A stretch of DNA of 33,524 nt, taken from assembly GCA_903828235.1 (NCBI GenBank), contig CAIKLM010000142.1:1-33524 (forward strand), written 5' to 3'. The stretch is from an uncultured beta proteobacterium (GTDB lineage Bacteria > Pseudomonadota > Gammaproteobacteria > Burkholderiales > Burkholderiaceae_C). Positions within the stretch are counted from its first letter, which is position 1. Each line of letters opens with the position of its first letter. The notes below the pieces were generated by a model that made no database searches, was not told the DNA's origin, and worked only from the letters and a program-made list of their open reading frames with translations. The position numbers and the translations under genes were made by a program. Positions 8,451 through 16,813 of the stretch are shown here, in pieces.

Positions 8451-9257
8451 TCAGCCACGCAGCGCCCGGGCCAGCACGAGCAGGGCCACGAGCACCGCCA
8501 GCACCGCGAAGCCGCGGCGCAGCCGCGGGGCGCTGATGCGCGGCGCCAGCCGGCGCCCCAGCAGCAGCCCGGCGGCGCTGCCGGCGGCGAAGGGCAGGGC
8601 GTCCTGCAGCGCCAGCTGCCCGTGGGCAGCGGCGGCGGCGACGCCCGACAGGGCCACCAGCGCGATCACGCCCAGCGACGTGACCTGGATGCTGCGCAGG
8701 TCGAGGTTGGTGTGTCGGTCCAGCGCCGGCACGATGACGAAGCCTCCTCCGATGCCCAGCAGGCCGCTGAGCACGCCGGCCAGTGCCCCCACCCGGCCCA
8801 GCACCCAGGCGCAGCGCGGCGTCCAGCGCAGGCGCAGCTCGCCGTCGGGGCGAACGCAGGCGGGTTGCGCGGGGCGTGGGGCGCTGCCGGCGGCGTCGGT
8901 GTTGGCGCTGCGCCACATGCGCCAGGCCGTGAACAGCATGAAGGCCGCGAACGCGCCCAGCAGCACCGGCTGCGCCAGCCGCTGCGCCAGCGCCACGCCC
9001 AACGGCGCCGCCAGCATGCCGGCGGCACCGAGCATCAGCGCGGCGCGGTAGCGAAGCAACTGGTCGCGCAGGCCCAGCAGCGCGCCCAGGGCGCCGGCCA
9101 GCCCCACCGCCACGAGCGACATCGCCGAGGCCTGCTGCATCGGCAGGTGCAGCAGCAGCACCAGCAGCGGCACGCCGAGGGCGCCGCCGCCGGCGCCGGT
9201 GAGTGCCATCAGCAGCCCGGCCACCGTGCCCAGGCCGGCGAGCGCCAGCAGCTCCAT
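8451..9257 (-). CDS. TauE/SafE family anion exporter/permease
   Basis: This is a 268-residue inner-membrane protein of the TauE/SafE (DUF81) family with about eight helices in two halves. Each half opens with a glycine-rich motif: LMALTGAGGGALGVPLL near the N-terminus and LSGLLGIGGGFVIVPAL in the second half. Members move sulfite, sulfoacetate, sulfolactate or related organic anions; no substrate can be named here. The ATG at 9257 was preferred since MELLALAG matches the usual family start and lies 10 bases after the DUF3422 stop. A GTG at 9296 would add 13 residues and overlap DUF3422 by 29 bases. The phosphatase gene starts 6 bases after its stop. Confidence 0.83.
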   Translation of the reverse strand: MELLALAGLGTVAGLLMALTGAGGGALGVPLLVLLLHLPMQQASAMSLVAVGLAGALGALLGLRDQLLRYRAALMLGAAGMLAAPLGVALAQRLAQPVLLGAFAAFMLFTAWRMWRSANTDAAGSAPRPAQPACVRPDGELRLRWTPRCAWVLGRVGALAGVLSGLLGIGGGFVIVPALDRHTNLDLRSIQVTSLGVIALVALSGVAAAAAHGQLALQDALPFAAGSAAGLLLGRRLAPRISAPRLRRGFAVLAVLVALLVLARALRG

Positions 9258-9267
9258 CAGCGCGGCG

Positions 9268-10614
9268 TCATGGCCGGCCGGCCCCGATGTCGTCACGGCG
9301 AGCCAGCCGCGCCTGGATGCTGCGCGTGCTGCGCCAAACCCCGAACACCACCAGCGGCAGCAGCGCGCCCACGGCCACTTCGGGGTTCAGCGGCAGCCCC
9401 GCGGCCTGGGCGCCCTTGGCGCCATACAGCAGCAGGCTCACCACGTAGTACGAGATGGCGGCGATCGACAGCCCCTCCACGGTGGTCTGCAGCCGCAGCT
9501 GCAGCGCCTGGCCCTGCGCCAGCCGGGCCAGCAGCTGCTGGTTCTGCGTCTCGGTGGCGATGTCCACGCGCGTGCGCAGCAGGCCGCTGGCGCGCTCCAC
9601 CCGGGTGGCCAGCGAGGCCATGCGCTGCGCCGCCGCCGCCACGGTGGCCACGGCCGGGGCCTGCCGGCGCTGCAGGAACTCGCCCAGCGTCTGCTGGCCG
9701 TGCAGGTAGGTCTCGCGCAACTCGGCCAGGCGCTGCTGCATCAGCGTGTCGTAGGCCTGCGTGGCGTCGAATCGGAAGGCGTACTCGGCCGTGGCGCGCT
9801 CCAGCCGCGCCGCCAGCTGCACCAGCTCGTCGAGCAGCGTCTGGTCGGAAGCCTCGCGCGCCTCGAAGCGGGCCGTCAACGCCGACAGCTGCTGCTCGGC
9901 CTGCGCCACCTCGGGCAGCAGCGCCTTGGCCGCGGGCAGGCCCAGCAGTGCCATCAGCCGGTAGGTCTCCATCTCCAGCAGGCGCTGCGAGATGCGGCCG
10001 GCGCGCGTCTCGGAGGTGCCCGGCGGCGCCACGACCAGGATGCGCTCGAAGCCGTCTCCCGCGAGCAGGAAGTCGGTCATCACGGCCGAGTGGCCGTCGC
10101 GGCCCATGCGCGACACCGCCACCGGCCGGCCGCCGAACCACTGGCGCGCCGGCACCAGCCAGTCGTCGGTGGCGATGTCGGCGTGCATCATCGCCAGCTC
10201 GATGGCCACCAGCACCTGGCCGGGAATGCTGCCCACCCAGTCGCGCTCGACGATCAGCGAGTCCATCAGCGGCGGGTCGGTGGTGCCCAGTCCCGTGCCG
10301 GCGGGCAGCGCCTGCACCAGCGTGTAGCGCGTGAACTCGGTGTGGCGCTCCCAGCGCAGCGTGCCGCCGGGCAGGCGCAGGCGCAGGAACTGGCCCTCCA
10401 GCGCCTCGGCCGGGAGCGCGTCCTGTCCCGGCAGGCGCTTGAGGTGCTGCCATTGCGCGCTGCGCTCGATGCCGTCGTGGCGCACGGCCACGTACAGCAC
10501 CAGCGCCGGCATGCGAAGCCGCGCGGCGGGCCGCGCGTGCGCCTCGTCGTGCAGGCGCTGGCGCAGCGGGTCGTCGGGTGGCAGCCAGCGGTGGGGCGAG
10601 GGGGACGGGCTCAT
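9268..10614 (-). CDS. DUF3422 family membrane-anchored protein
   Basis: This 448-residue protein matches the DUF3422 family of uncharacterised proteins common in beta- and alphaproteobacteria. It opens with the conserved N-terminal segment PLRQRLHDEAHARP, followed by HTEFTRYT. A long helical, probably coiled-coil region lies at about residues 230-350 (AQAEQQLSALTARFEAREA, LVQLAARLERATAEYAF). Two transmembrane segments lie near the C-terminus (ISYYVVSLLLYGAKG and VAVGALLPLVVFGVW), then a basic tail. No catalytic motif is recognisable; the bulk of the protein would face the cytoplasm. It is first in the minus-strand run and divergent from the fds operon. The ATG at 10614 was chosen because it precedes the conserved N-terminal motif. 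Confidence 0.82.
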   Translation of the reverse strand: MSPSPSPHRWLPPDDPLRQRLHDEAHARPAARLRMPALVLYVAVRHDGIERSAQWQHLKRLPGQDALPAEALEGQFLRLRLPGGTLRWERHTEFTRYTLVQALPAGTGLGTTDPPLMDSLIVERDWVGSIPGQVLVAIELAMMHADIATDDWLVPARQWFGGRPVAVSRMGRDGHSAVMTDFLLAGDGFERILVVAPPGTSETRAGRISQRLLEMETYRLMALLGLPAAKALLPEVAQAEQQLSALTARFEAREASDQTLLDELVQLAARLERATAEYAFRFDATQAYDTLMQQRLAELRETYLHGQQTLGEFLQRRQAPAVATVAAAAQRMASLATRVERASGLLRTRVDIATETQNQQLLARLAQGQALQLRLQTTVEGLSIAAISYYVVSLLLYGAKGAQAAGLPLNPEVAVGALLPLVVFGVWRSTRSIQARLARRDDIGAGRP

Positions 10615-10680
10615 CGGCGGTGTCGGCGGGCAGCGCAGCGCGCGGTGACGCGAGGCTAAGCGATCCGGCGGCGCCGTGGC

Positions 10681-10717
10681 TGTTGCCGCAAGGCCGCTTC
10701 GATCGTGTTGCCGCAAG
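10681..10717 (+). repeat. Direct repeat of a 12-base palindromic box upstream of fdsG
   Basis: TGTTGCCGCAAG occurs at 10681-10692 and again at 10706-10717, 25 bases apart start to start. Each copy contains the short palindrome TTGC-C-GCAA. The downstream copy overlaps the candidate -35 element of fdsG. The layout suits a dimeric regulator, such as a LysR-type protein, bound at two sites. Confidence 0.5.
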
Positions 10718-10737
10718 CAGCCGTGCGCGCCTATCCT
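10708..10737 (+). promoter_or_regulatory. Candidate fds operon promoter
   Basis: TTGCCG (10708-10713) and TATCCT (10732-10737) are separated by 18 bases. The -10 element ends only 7 bases before the fdsG ATG at 10745, so transcription would begin at or next to the start codon. No Shine-Dalgarno sequence precedes that ATG. Match quality is moderate (4 of 6 bases for each element). Confidence 0.35.
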
Positions 10738-10744
10738 CCCGGCT

Positions 10745-11278
10745 ATGTTGTCCAGCGTCAGGCATGCGGGAGCCCATGCCGGCCCCGCTTCCGAGCCCGA
10801 GCGTGCCGAGCAGGTGCGGGCCCTGGCGTTGCACCACGTGGCCGAGCGCGGCGGCCTTCTGCCGGCGCTGCACGCGGTGCAGGACGCGCTGGGCTTCGTG
10901 GCCGATGCCGACGTGGCCGTGCTGGCCGAGGCCTTCAACCTCAGCCGGGCCGAGGTGCACGGCGTCGTCACCTACTACCACCACTTCCGCCGCCAGCCGG
11001 CCGGCCGCCACGTGCTGCAGCTGTGCCGCGCCGAGGCCTGCCAGGCCTGTGGCGGCGACGAACTGGCCGCGGCGGCCGAAGCGCAGCTGGGCTGCGCCAC
11101 CGGGCAGACCCGCGCCGACGGTGCCGTCACGCTGGAGGCCGTGTACTGCCTGGGTCTGTGCGCCACGGCGCCCGCGGCCTGCCTGGACGGCCGGCTGCAC
11201 GCGCGGCTCACGCCGCAACGGCTGCGGGCGTTGCTGGCGGGGCTGGAGGGGCTGGAGGGGCTGGAGGGCGGGTCGTGA
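10745..11278 (+). CDS. fdsG: NAD-dependent formate dehydrogenase gamma subunit
   Basis: This 177-residue NuoE-like subunit carries one [2Fe-2S] cluster bound by C94, C99, C135 and C139 (pattern C-x4-C then C-x3-C, in LCRAEAC and YCLGLC). In FDH complexes of this kind it sits beside the FMN subunit FdsB and is part of the electron path to NAD+. VHGVVTYYHHF matches the family. The C-terminus ends in an unusual three-fold Gly-Leu-Glu repeat encoded by a 9-base tandem repeat. The fdsB start codon overlaps its stop (GTGA). It is the first gene of the operon fdsG-fdsB-fdsA-fdhD-fdsD. No regulator gene of the FdsR type lies next to it. Confidence 0.92.
   Translation: MLSSVRHAGAHAGPASEPERAEQVRALALHHVAERGGLLPALHAVQDALGFVADADVAVLAEAFNLSRAEVHGVVTYYHHFRRQPAGRHVLQLCRAEACQACGGDELAAAAEAQLGCATGQTRADGAVTLEAVYCLGLCATAPAACLDGRLHARLTPQRLRALLAGLEGLEGLEGGS
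11239..11268 (+). repeat. 9-base tandem repeat (3.3 copies) at the fdsG 3' end
   Basis: The unit GGGGCTGGA is repeated three times (11239, 11248, 11257) with a partial fourth copy. It encodes Gly-Leu-Glu repeats and carries several GGAGG-type ribosome-binding sequences, the last at 11263-11267, 7 bases before the fdsB GTG start. Confidence 0.85.
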
Positions 11279-12828
11279 GCCGCATCACCGTCTACGTGCC
11301 GCGCGACAGTGCCGCGCGGGCGCTGGGCGCCGACGAGACCGCCGCGGCGCTGGCGGTGGAGGCCGCGCGCCGCGGGCAGGCGCTCGAGGTGGTGCGCAAC
11401 GGCTCGCGCGGCCTGTTCTGGCTGGAGCCTCTGCTGGAGGTGGCCACGCCCGCCGGCCGCATGGCCTACGGGCCCGTGCAGGCCGACGACGTGCCCGGGC
11501 TGCTGGACGCCGGGGCGCTGCAGGGCGGGGCCCACGCGCTGGGGCTGGGCCGCGTGGACCTCATCCCCTACTTGGCGGTGCAGCGGCGCGAGGTGTTCGC
11601 GCGCGCCGGCGTGACGGATCCGCTGTCGCTGGCCGACTACGCGGCCCACGGCGGCTGGGCCGGCCTGCGCGCCGCGCTGGCGCAGGACGGCGAGGCCGTG
11701 GTCGAGCAGGTGCTGGCCAGCGGCCTGCGCGGCCGCGGTGGCGCGGCCTTCCCGGCCGGCATCAAATGGCGCACGGTGCGCGGCGCTGCCGGGGCGCGCA
11801 AGCACATCGTCTGCAATGCCGACGAGGGCGACAGCGGCACCTTCTCCGACCGCATGCTGATGGAAGGCGACCCCTACGCGCTGCTGGAGGGCATGGCCAT
11901 CGCCGGCCTGGCGGTGGGGGCCGCGGAGGGCTGGATCTACGTGCGATCGGAATACCCCGACGCCATCGCCACGCTGCAGGAGGCCGTCTCGCGCGCCACC
12001 GCCGCGGGCAGGCTGGGCGACAGCGTGGCCGGCAGCGGCCGCGCCTTCCGCGTGCACCTGCGCAAGGCTGCCGGCAGCTACGTATGCGGCGAGGAGACGG
12101 CGCTGCTCGAGAGCCTGGAGGGCCGGCGCGGCATCGTGCGCGCCAAGCCACCGCTGCCGGCCGTGGCCGGCCTGTTCGGCGAGCCCACGCTGGTGCACAA
12201 CGTCATCACGCTGGCCAGCGTGCCGCCGGTGCTCGCGCAGGGCGCCGCCGCCCATGCGGCGCTGGGCAGCGGGCGCTCGCGCGGCACGCTGCCGTTCCAG
12301 CTAGCCGGCAACGTGAAGTGCGGCGGGCTGGTGGAGCTGCCCTTCGGCCACACGCTGCGCGAACTGGTGTTCGGCTTCGGCGGCGGCACGCGCAGCGGGC
12401 GCCCGGTGAAGGCCATCCAGGTAGGCGGCCCGCTGGGCAGCTACGTGGCGCCGCAGCACTGGGACGTGCCGCTGGACTACGAGGCCTACGCGGCCATCGG
12501 CGCCACCGTGGGCCACGGCGGCATCGTCGTGCACGACGACACCGCGCGCATGGACCGCCTGGCGCGCTACGCCATGGCCTTCTGCGCCGTGGAGAGCTGC
12601 GGCAAGTGCACGCCCTGCCGCATCGGCAGCACGCGCGGCGTCGAGGTGATCGACCGCCTCGTGGCCGGCGGCGACCCGCAGGCCAAGGGCCAGCAGCTGC
12701 AGCTGCTGCGCGACCTGTGCGACACCATGACCCACGGCAGCCTGTGCGCCATGGGCGGCATGACGCCCAACCCGGTGCTGTCGGCCCTGGCGCAGCACCC
12801 CGAGGACTTCGGCCTGCCCGCCGCCTGA
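11275..12828 (+). CDS. fdsB: NAD-dependent formate dehydrogenase beta subunit (FMN/NAD+ site)
   Basis: This 517-residue NuoF-like diaphorase subunit accepts electrons from the Fe-S chain, passes them to FMN and reduces NAD+. The glycine-rich FMN/NAD region GLRGRGGAAFPAGIKW and CNADEGDSGTF lies at about residues 150-190. The [4Fe-4S] ligands are C442, C445 and C448 in ESCGKCTPC and C491 in GSLCAMGG. About 110 residues at the N-terminus lack cysteines and resemble the thioredoxin-like extension known from FdsB. The start is GTG at 11275, overlapping the fdsG stop by 4 bases, with a strong GGAGG ribosome site in the preceding tandem repeat. A 23-base gap leads to fdsA. Confidence 0.93.
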   Translation: MSRITVYVPRDSAARALGADETAAALAVEAARRGQALEVVRNGSRGLFWLEPLLEVATPAGRMAYGPVQADDVPGLLDAGALQGGAHALGLGRVDLIPYLAVQRREVFARAGVTDPLSLADYAAHGGWAGLRAALAQDGEAVVEQVLASGLRGRGGAAFPAGIKWRTVRGAAGARKHIVCNADEGDSGTFSDRMLMEGDPYALLEGMAIAGLAVGAAEGWIYVRSEYPDAIATLQEAVSRATAAGRLGDSVAGSGRAFRVHLRKAAGSYVCGEETALLESLEGRRGIVRAKPPLPAVAGLFGEPTLVHNVITLASVPPVLAQGAAAHAALGSGRSRGTLPFQLAGNVKCGGLVELPFGHTLRELVFGFGGGTRSGRPVKAIQVGGPLGSYVAPQHWDVPLDYEAYAAIGATVGHGGIVVHDDTARMDRLARYAMAFCAVESCGKCTPCRIGSTRGVEVIDRLVAGGDPQAKGQQLQLLRDLCDTMTHGSLCAMGGMTPNPVLSALAQHPEDFGLPAA

Positions 12829-12851
12829 AGACGCCCGAAGGAGCACCTCCC

Positions 12852-15689
12852 ATGCTGCCGATCCACGCCCACGACACCGACCACGGCACGCCGGCGCGCA
12901 CCAGCGACACCGCGGTCACGCTGCAGGTCGACGGCCATGCCGTCACCGTGCCGGCGGGCACCTCGGTCATGCGCGCGGCCGTCGAGGCCGGCGTGCGGGT
13001 GCCCAAGCTGTGCGCCACCGACAGCCTGGAGCCCTTCGGCAGTTGCCGCCTGTGCCTGGTGGAGGTCGAGGGCCGCCGCGGCTACCCGGCGAGCTGCACC
13101 ACACCGGTCGAGCCCGGCATGGTGGTGCGCACCCAGACGCCCAGGCTGGCCGAGCTGCGCCGCGGCGTGATGGAGCTTTACATCTCCGACCACCCGCTGG
13201 ACTGCCTGACCTGCAGCGCCAACGGCAACTGCGAGCTGCAGGACATGGCCGGCGCCGTGGGCCTGCGCGCCGTGCGCTACGGCGTGGGCGCGGCGGCGGG
13301 GGCGCACCACACGCTGGCGGCCAAGGACGAGTCCAACCCCTACTTCACCTACGACCCCAGCAAGTGCATCGTCTGCAGCCGCTGCGTGCGCGCCTGCGAG
13401 GAGGTGCAGGGCAGCTTCGCGCTGACGATCTCGGGCCGCGGCTTCGACAGCCGCGTCTCGCCCGGGCAGGACGAGGCTTTCATGGGCAGCGAGTGCGTGA
13501 GCTGCGGCGCCTGCGTCGAGGCCTGCCCCACCGCCACACTGCAGGAGAAGAGCGTCATCGCGCTCGGCCAGGCCGAGCACGCCGTGACCACCACCTGCGC
13601 CTACTGCGGCGTGGGCTGCGGCTTCAAGGCCGAGATGAAGGGCAGCACCGTCGTGCGCATGGTGCCCTGGAAGGACGGCAAGGCCAACGAGGGCCACGCC
13701 TGCGTGAAGGGCCGATTCGCCTGGGGCTACGCCACGCACCCCGACCGCCTGAAGGCGCCGCGCATCCGCGAGCGCATCACCGACCCCTGGCGCGAGGTGT
13801 CGTGGGGCGAGGCCATCGCCTTCGCCGCCGGGCGCTTCAAGGCCATCCAGGCCGCGCACGGGCCCGATGCCGTGGGCGGCATCACCAGCAGCCGCTGCAC
13901 CAACGAGGAGACCTACCTCGTGCAGAAGCTGGTGCGTGCGGCCTTCGGCACCAACAACGTCGACACCTGCGCGCGCGTGTGCCACTCGCCCACCGGCTAC
14001 GGCCTGGGCCAGACCTACGGCACCAGCGCCGGCACGCAGGACTTCGCCAGCGTCGCCCACGCCGACGTGGTGCTGGTGATCGGCGCCAACCCGTCCGACG
14101 CGCACCCGGTGTTCGCGTCGCGCCTGAAGCGCAGGCTGCGCCAGGGCGCGGCGCTGATCGTGGTGGACCCGCGCCGCATCGACCTGGTGCGCACGCCGCA
14201 CGTGCAGGCCGAGCACCATCTGCCACTGCGCCCGGGCACCAACGTTGCCGTGCTCAATGCGCTGGCGCACGTGGTGGTGACGGAAGGCCTGGTGAACGAG
14301 CCCTTCGTGGCCGAGCGCTGCCAGCGCGCCAGCTTCGACGCCTGGCGCGCGTTCGTGGCGCGGCCCGAGCACGCGTCCGAGGCCGCCGAAGCGGTGACTG
14401 GCGTGCCCGCCGCCGCGCTGCGCGCCGCCGCCCGCCGCTACGCCGCGGGCCCCAACAGCGCCATCTACTACGGCCTGGGCGTCACCGAGCACGCGCAGGG
14501 CTCCACGGCCGTGATCGCCATCGCCAACCTGGCCATGGCCTGCGGCATGGTGGGCCGCGAGGGCGTGGGGGTGAACCCGCTGCGTGGCCAGAACAACGTG
14601 CAGGGCGCCTGCGACATGGGCAGCTTCCCGCACGAGCTGCCGGGCTACCGGCACGTGTCGGACGCCACCGTGCGCGCCGATTTCGAGGCCGCCTGGGGCG
14701 TGACGCTCAGCCCCGAGCCCGGCCTGCGCATCCCGAACATGTTCGACGCCGCGCTGGCCGGCCGCTTCAAGGGCCTGTACTGCCAGGGCGAGGACATCCT
14801 GCAATCCGACCCTGACACCCATCACGTGGCCGCCGCGCTGGCTGCGATGGACTGCGTGGTGGTGCAGGACCTGTTCGAGAACGAGACCGCGAAGTACGCC
14901 CACGTGCTGCTGCCCGGCAGCAGCTTCCTCGAGAAGGACGGCACCTTCACCAACGCCGAGCGCCGCATCAGCCGCGTGCGCCGCGTGATGCCGCCACTGG
15001 CCGGCCTGGCCGACTGGGAGGTGACGGCAAGGCTGGCGCAGGCGCTGGGCTACCCGATGCGCTACGCGCACCCCGAGGAGATCATGCGCGAGATCGCCGC
15101 GCTCACGCCCAGCTTCGCCGGTGTGAGCTACGAGAAGATCGACCGCCTGGGCAGCGTGCAGTGGCCCTGCCACGCCGGCACCGCCGAGGCCGGCACCTCG
15201 GTGATGCACGCGGGCGGCTTCGTGCGTGGCAAGGGCCGCTTCTTCAACACGCCCTTCGTCGCCAGCGACGAGAAGGTCACGCGGCGCTTCCCGCTGCTGC
15301 TGACCACCGGCCGCATCCTCAGCCAGTACAACGTGGGCGCGCAGACGCGCCGCACGGCCAACACCGCGTGGCACGACGAGGACCGCCTGGACATGCACCC
15401 GCACGACGCCGAGGCCCGCGGCATCCGCGAGGGCGACCGCGTCACGCTGCAAAGCCGCGCTGGCCAGACGACGCTGCGCGCGCGCCTGACCGACCGACTG
15501 CAGCCGGGCGTCGTCTTCACCACCTTCCACTTCCCCGGCAGCGGCGCCAACGTGGTGACGACCGACAGCTCCGACTGGGCCACCAACTGCCCCGAGTTCA
15601 AGGTGACGGCGGTGCAGGTGGCGCGCGTCATGGCCATCGTGCCGGCGCCCGCCGCGCGCCCCTCGGCGGCGCTGGAGGAAGGGCGATGA
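12852..15689 (+). CDS. fdsA: NAD-dependent formate dehydrogenase alpha subunit (Mo-bisPGD catalytic)
   Basis: This 945-residue catalytic subunit oxidises formate to CO2 at a molybdenum-bisPGD centre. The N-terminal [2Fe-2S] ligands are C54, C65, C68 and C82. They are followed by the His-ligated cluster motif H-x3-C-x2-C-x5-C in DHPLDCLTCSANGNC, two ferredoxin-type motifs (CIVCSRCVRAC and CVSCGACVEAC), and the Mo-proximal cluster CAYCGVGC with C in GHACVKG. The Mo ligand is cysteine, C377 in RVCHSPTG, not selenocysteine, with the conserved His next to it. The C-terminal dinucleotide-binding domain includes LTTGRILSQYN. The count fits one 2Fe and four 4Fe clusters, as in the Rhodobacter capsulatus and Cupriavidus enzymes. 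A GAAGGAG ribosome site at 12837-12843 supports the ATG at 12852. The fdhD start overlaps its stop (ATGA). Confidence 0.95.
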   Translation: MLPIHAHDTDHGTPARTSDTAVTLQVDGHAVTVPAGTSVMRAAVEAGVRVPKLCATDSLEPFGSCRLCLVEVEGRRGYPASCTTPVEPGMVVRTQTPRLAELRRGVMELYISDHPLDCLTCSANGNCELQDMAGAVGLRAVRYGVGAAAGAHHTLAAKDESNPYFTYDPSKCIVCSRCVRACEEVQGSFALTISGRGFDSRVSPGQDEAFMGSECVSCGACVEACPTATLQEKSVIALGQAEHAVTTTCAYCGVGCGFKAEMKGSTVVRMVPWKDGKANEGHACVKGRFAWGYATHPDRLKAPRIRERITDPWREVSWGEAIAFAAGRFKAIQAAHGPDAVGGITSSRCTNEETYLVQKLVRAAFGTNNVDTCARVCHSPTGYGLGQTYGTSAGTQDFASVAHADVVLVIGANPSDAHPVFASRLKRRLRQGAALIVVDPRRIDLVRTPHVQAEHHLPLRPGTNVAVLNALAHVVVTEGLVNEPFVAERCQRASFDAWRAFVARPEHASEAAEAVTGVPAAALRAAARRYAAGPNSAIYYGLGVTEHAQGSTAVIAIANLAMACGMVGREGVGVNPLRGQNNVQGACDMGSFPHELPGYRHVSDATVRADFEAAWGVTLSPEPGLRIPNMFDAALAGRFKGLYCQGEDILQSDPDTHHVAAALAAMDCVVVQDLFENETAKYAHVLLPGSSFLEKDGTFTNAERRISRVRRVMPPLAGLADWEVTARLAQALGYPMRYAHPEEIMREIAALTPSFAGVSYEKIDRLGSVQWPCHAGTAEAGTSVMHAGGFVRGKGRFFNTPFVASDEKVTRRFPLLLTTGRILSQYNVGAQTRRTANTAWHDEDRLDMHPHDAEARGIREGDRVTLQSRAGQTTLRARLTDRLQPGVVFTTFHFPGSGANVVTTDSSDWATNCPEFKVTAVQVARVMAIVPAPAARPSAALEEGR

Positions 15690-16510
15690 GCGGCCCCGCG
15701 CCTGCCGGCGCCGTGGCGGCCGAAGTGTGCGTGCAGCGCGATGGCGCCGTGGCCGCCCGGCCCGACTGGCTGGCCGACGAGGTGCCCGTGGCGCTGGTGG
15801 CGGACGGCATCTCGCAGGCCGTGATGCTGGCCACGCCGGCCGACCTTGAGGACTTCGCGCTTGGCTTCGCGATCACCGAAGGCTGGATCGCCCGCGCGGA
15901 CGAGCTGTACGCGGTGGAAGCGCAGGCCACGCCGCAGGGCATCGAGCTGCAGCTGGAACTCGCGGCCTCTCGCGGCTGGGCACTGCGGGAGCGCCGACGC
16001 TCTTTGGCCGGCCGCACCGGCTGCGGCCTGTGCGGCGTGGAGAGCCTGGCGGCGGTGGAGCGTCCGCTGCCGGCCGTGACGCCGCCCGCGCTGGCCCCCG
16101 GCGCCCTGGCGCGCGCCGTGGACGAACTCGGCCGCCGCCAGCCCCTGAACGCCCTGACGGGCGCCACCCACGCGGCCGCGTGGTGCGCCAGCGACGGCGC
16201 GGTGCAGCTGGTGCGCGAAGACATCGGCCGCCACAACGCGCTCGACAAACTTGTGGGCGCCATGGCGCGCGCCGGCGTCCGCCCGGGCGAGGGCTTCGTC
16301 ACGGTGACCAGCCGCGCCAGCTTCGAGATGGTGCACAAGGCCGCGGCCGCGGGCGTAGGACTGCTGGCCGCCGTGTCGGCGCCCACCGCCCGCGCCGTGC
16401 GGACGGCCGACGCCTGCGGGCTCGCGCTGGCCGGCTTCGTGCGTGGCGACGACGCCGTGTTCTACGGCCGGGGTGCCACGGCCGCCGGTCTGGCACGGGT
16501 GGCGGCATGA
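15686..16510 (+). CDS. fdhD: FdhD (FdsC) sulfur carrier for formate dehydrogenase
   Basis: This 274-residue protein should accept sulfur from a cysteine desulfurase and transfer it to the Mo cofactor of FdsA, which is needed for activity; it also helps deliver bisPGD. The sulfur-carrying CxxC motif is C113-G-L-C116 in RTGCGLCGVESL. Other family motifs are FALGFAITEGW, EDIGRHNALDKLVG and TSRASFEMVHKAA. In fds operons this gene is called fdsC. Its ATG at 15686 overlaps the fdsA stop by 4 bases and its own stop overlaps fdsD by 4 bases, so the whole operon is translationally chained. Confidence 0.93.
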   Translation: MSGPAPAGAVAAEVCVQRDGAVAARPDWLADEVPVALVADGISQAVMLATPADLEDFALGFAITEGWIARADELYAVEAQATPQGIELQLELAASRGWALRERRRSLAGRTGCGLCGVESLAAVERPLPAVTPPALAPGALARAVDELGRRQPLNALTGATHAAAWCASDGAVQLVREDIGRHNALDKLVGAMARAGVRPGEGFVTVTSRASFEMVHKAAAAGVGLLAAVSAPTARAVRTADACGLALAGFVRGDDAVFYGRGATAAGLARVAA

Positions 16511-16737
16511 GGGCCGACGAGACCGAGCTCGCGCACCTGGTGCGCGGCGCCAACCGCATCGGCGAGTTCTTCGCCGCCATGCCCGACGCCGCCGAGGCGC
16601 AGGCCGGCATCGTCGGCCACGTGCAGCGTTACTGGGCGCCGGCGCTGCGCCAGCGACTGCTGCAGCATCTGCAGGACACCGGCGGCGAGGGCCTCGATCC
16701 GCTGGTGGCCGATGCCCTGCGCGGCCTGCCGGGCTGA
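16507..16737 (+). CDS. fdsD: Formate dehydrogenase delta subunit
   Basis: This 76-residue helical protein matches the small FdsD subunit (DUF2525-like size class, sequence LVRGANRIGEFFAAMPD and VQRYWAPALRQRLLQHL). FdsD is a cofactor-free subunit thought to help assembly or stability of the FdsABG complex. The start codon overlaps the fdhD stop (ATGA). It is the last gene of the operon. Confidence 0.88.
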   Translation: MRADETELAHLVRGANRIGEFFAAMPDAAEAQAGIVGHVQRYWAPALRQRLLQHLQDTGGEGLDPLVADALRGLPG

Positions 16738-16761
16738 CGGTCGCCCCGCGCGGACCGCGAC

Positions 16762-16799
16762 GCGCACGGCCGCGCGCTCTTGCAGCGTGGCCGTGGCGC
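16762..16799 (+). terminator. Inverted repeat downstream of fdsD
   Basis: GCGCACGGCC (16762-16771) pairs with GGCCGTGGCGC (16789-16799) apart from one bulged base; the loop is 17 bases. It lies 25 bases after the fdsD stop and overlaps the candidate promoter of the next gene. It may be a T-less terminator of the fds transcript or an operator. No T-run is present. Confidence 0.3.
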
Positions 16800-16807
16800 C
16801 GTAGACT
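16780..16807 (+). promoter_or_regulatory. Candidate promoter of the amidohydrolase gene
   Basis: TTGCAG (16780-16785) and TAGACT (16802-16807) are spaced by 16 bases. The -10 element ends 6 bases before the ATG at 16814 and there is no ribosome-binding sequence, so the transcript could be leaderless. Confidence 0.33.
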
Positions 16808-16813
16808 GCCGCC

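Noticed and set aside
10578..15689. An open frame of 1703 codons that runs from before fdsG into fdsA.
   Set aside because: Only the part from 12852 shows FdsA sequence; upstream it is out of frame with fdsG and fdsB, which have their own motifs and starts. It is not a fusion protein.
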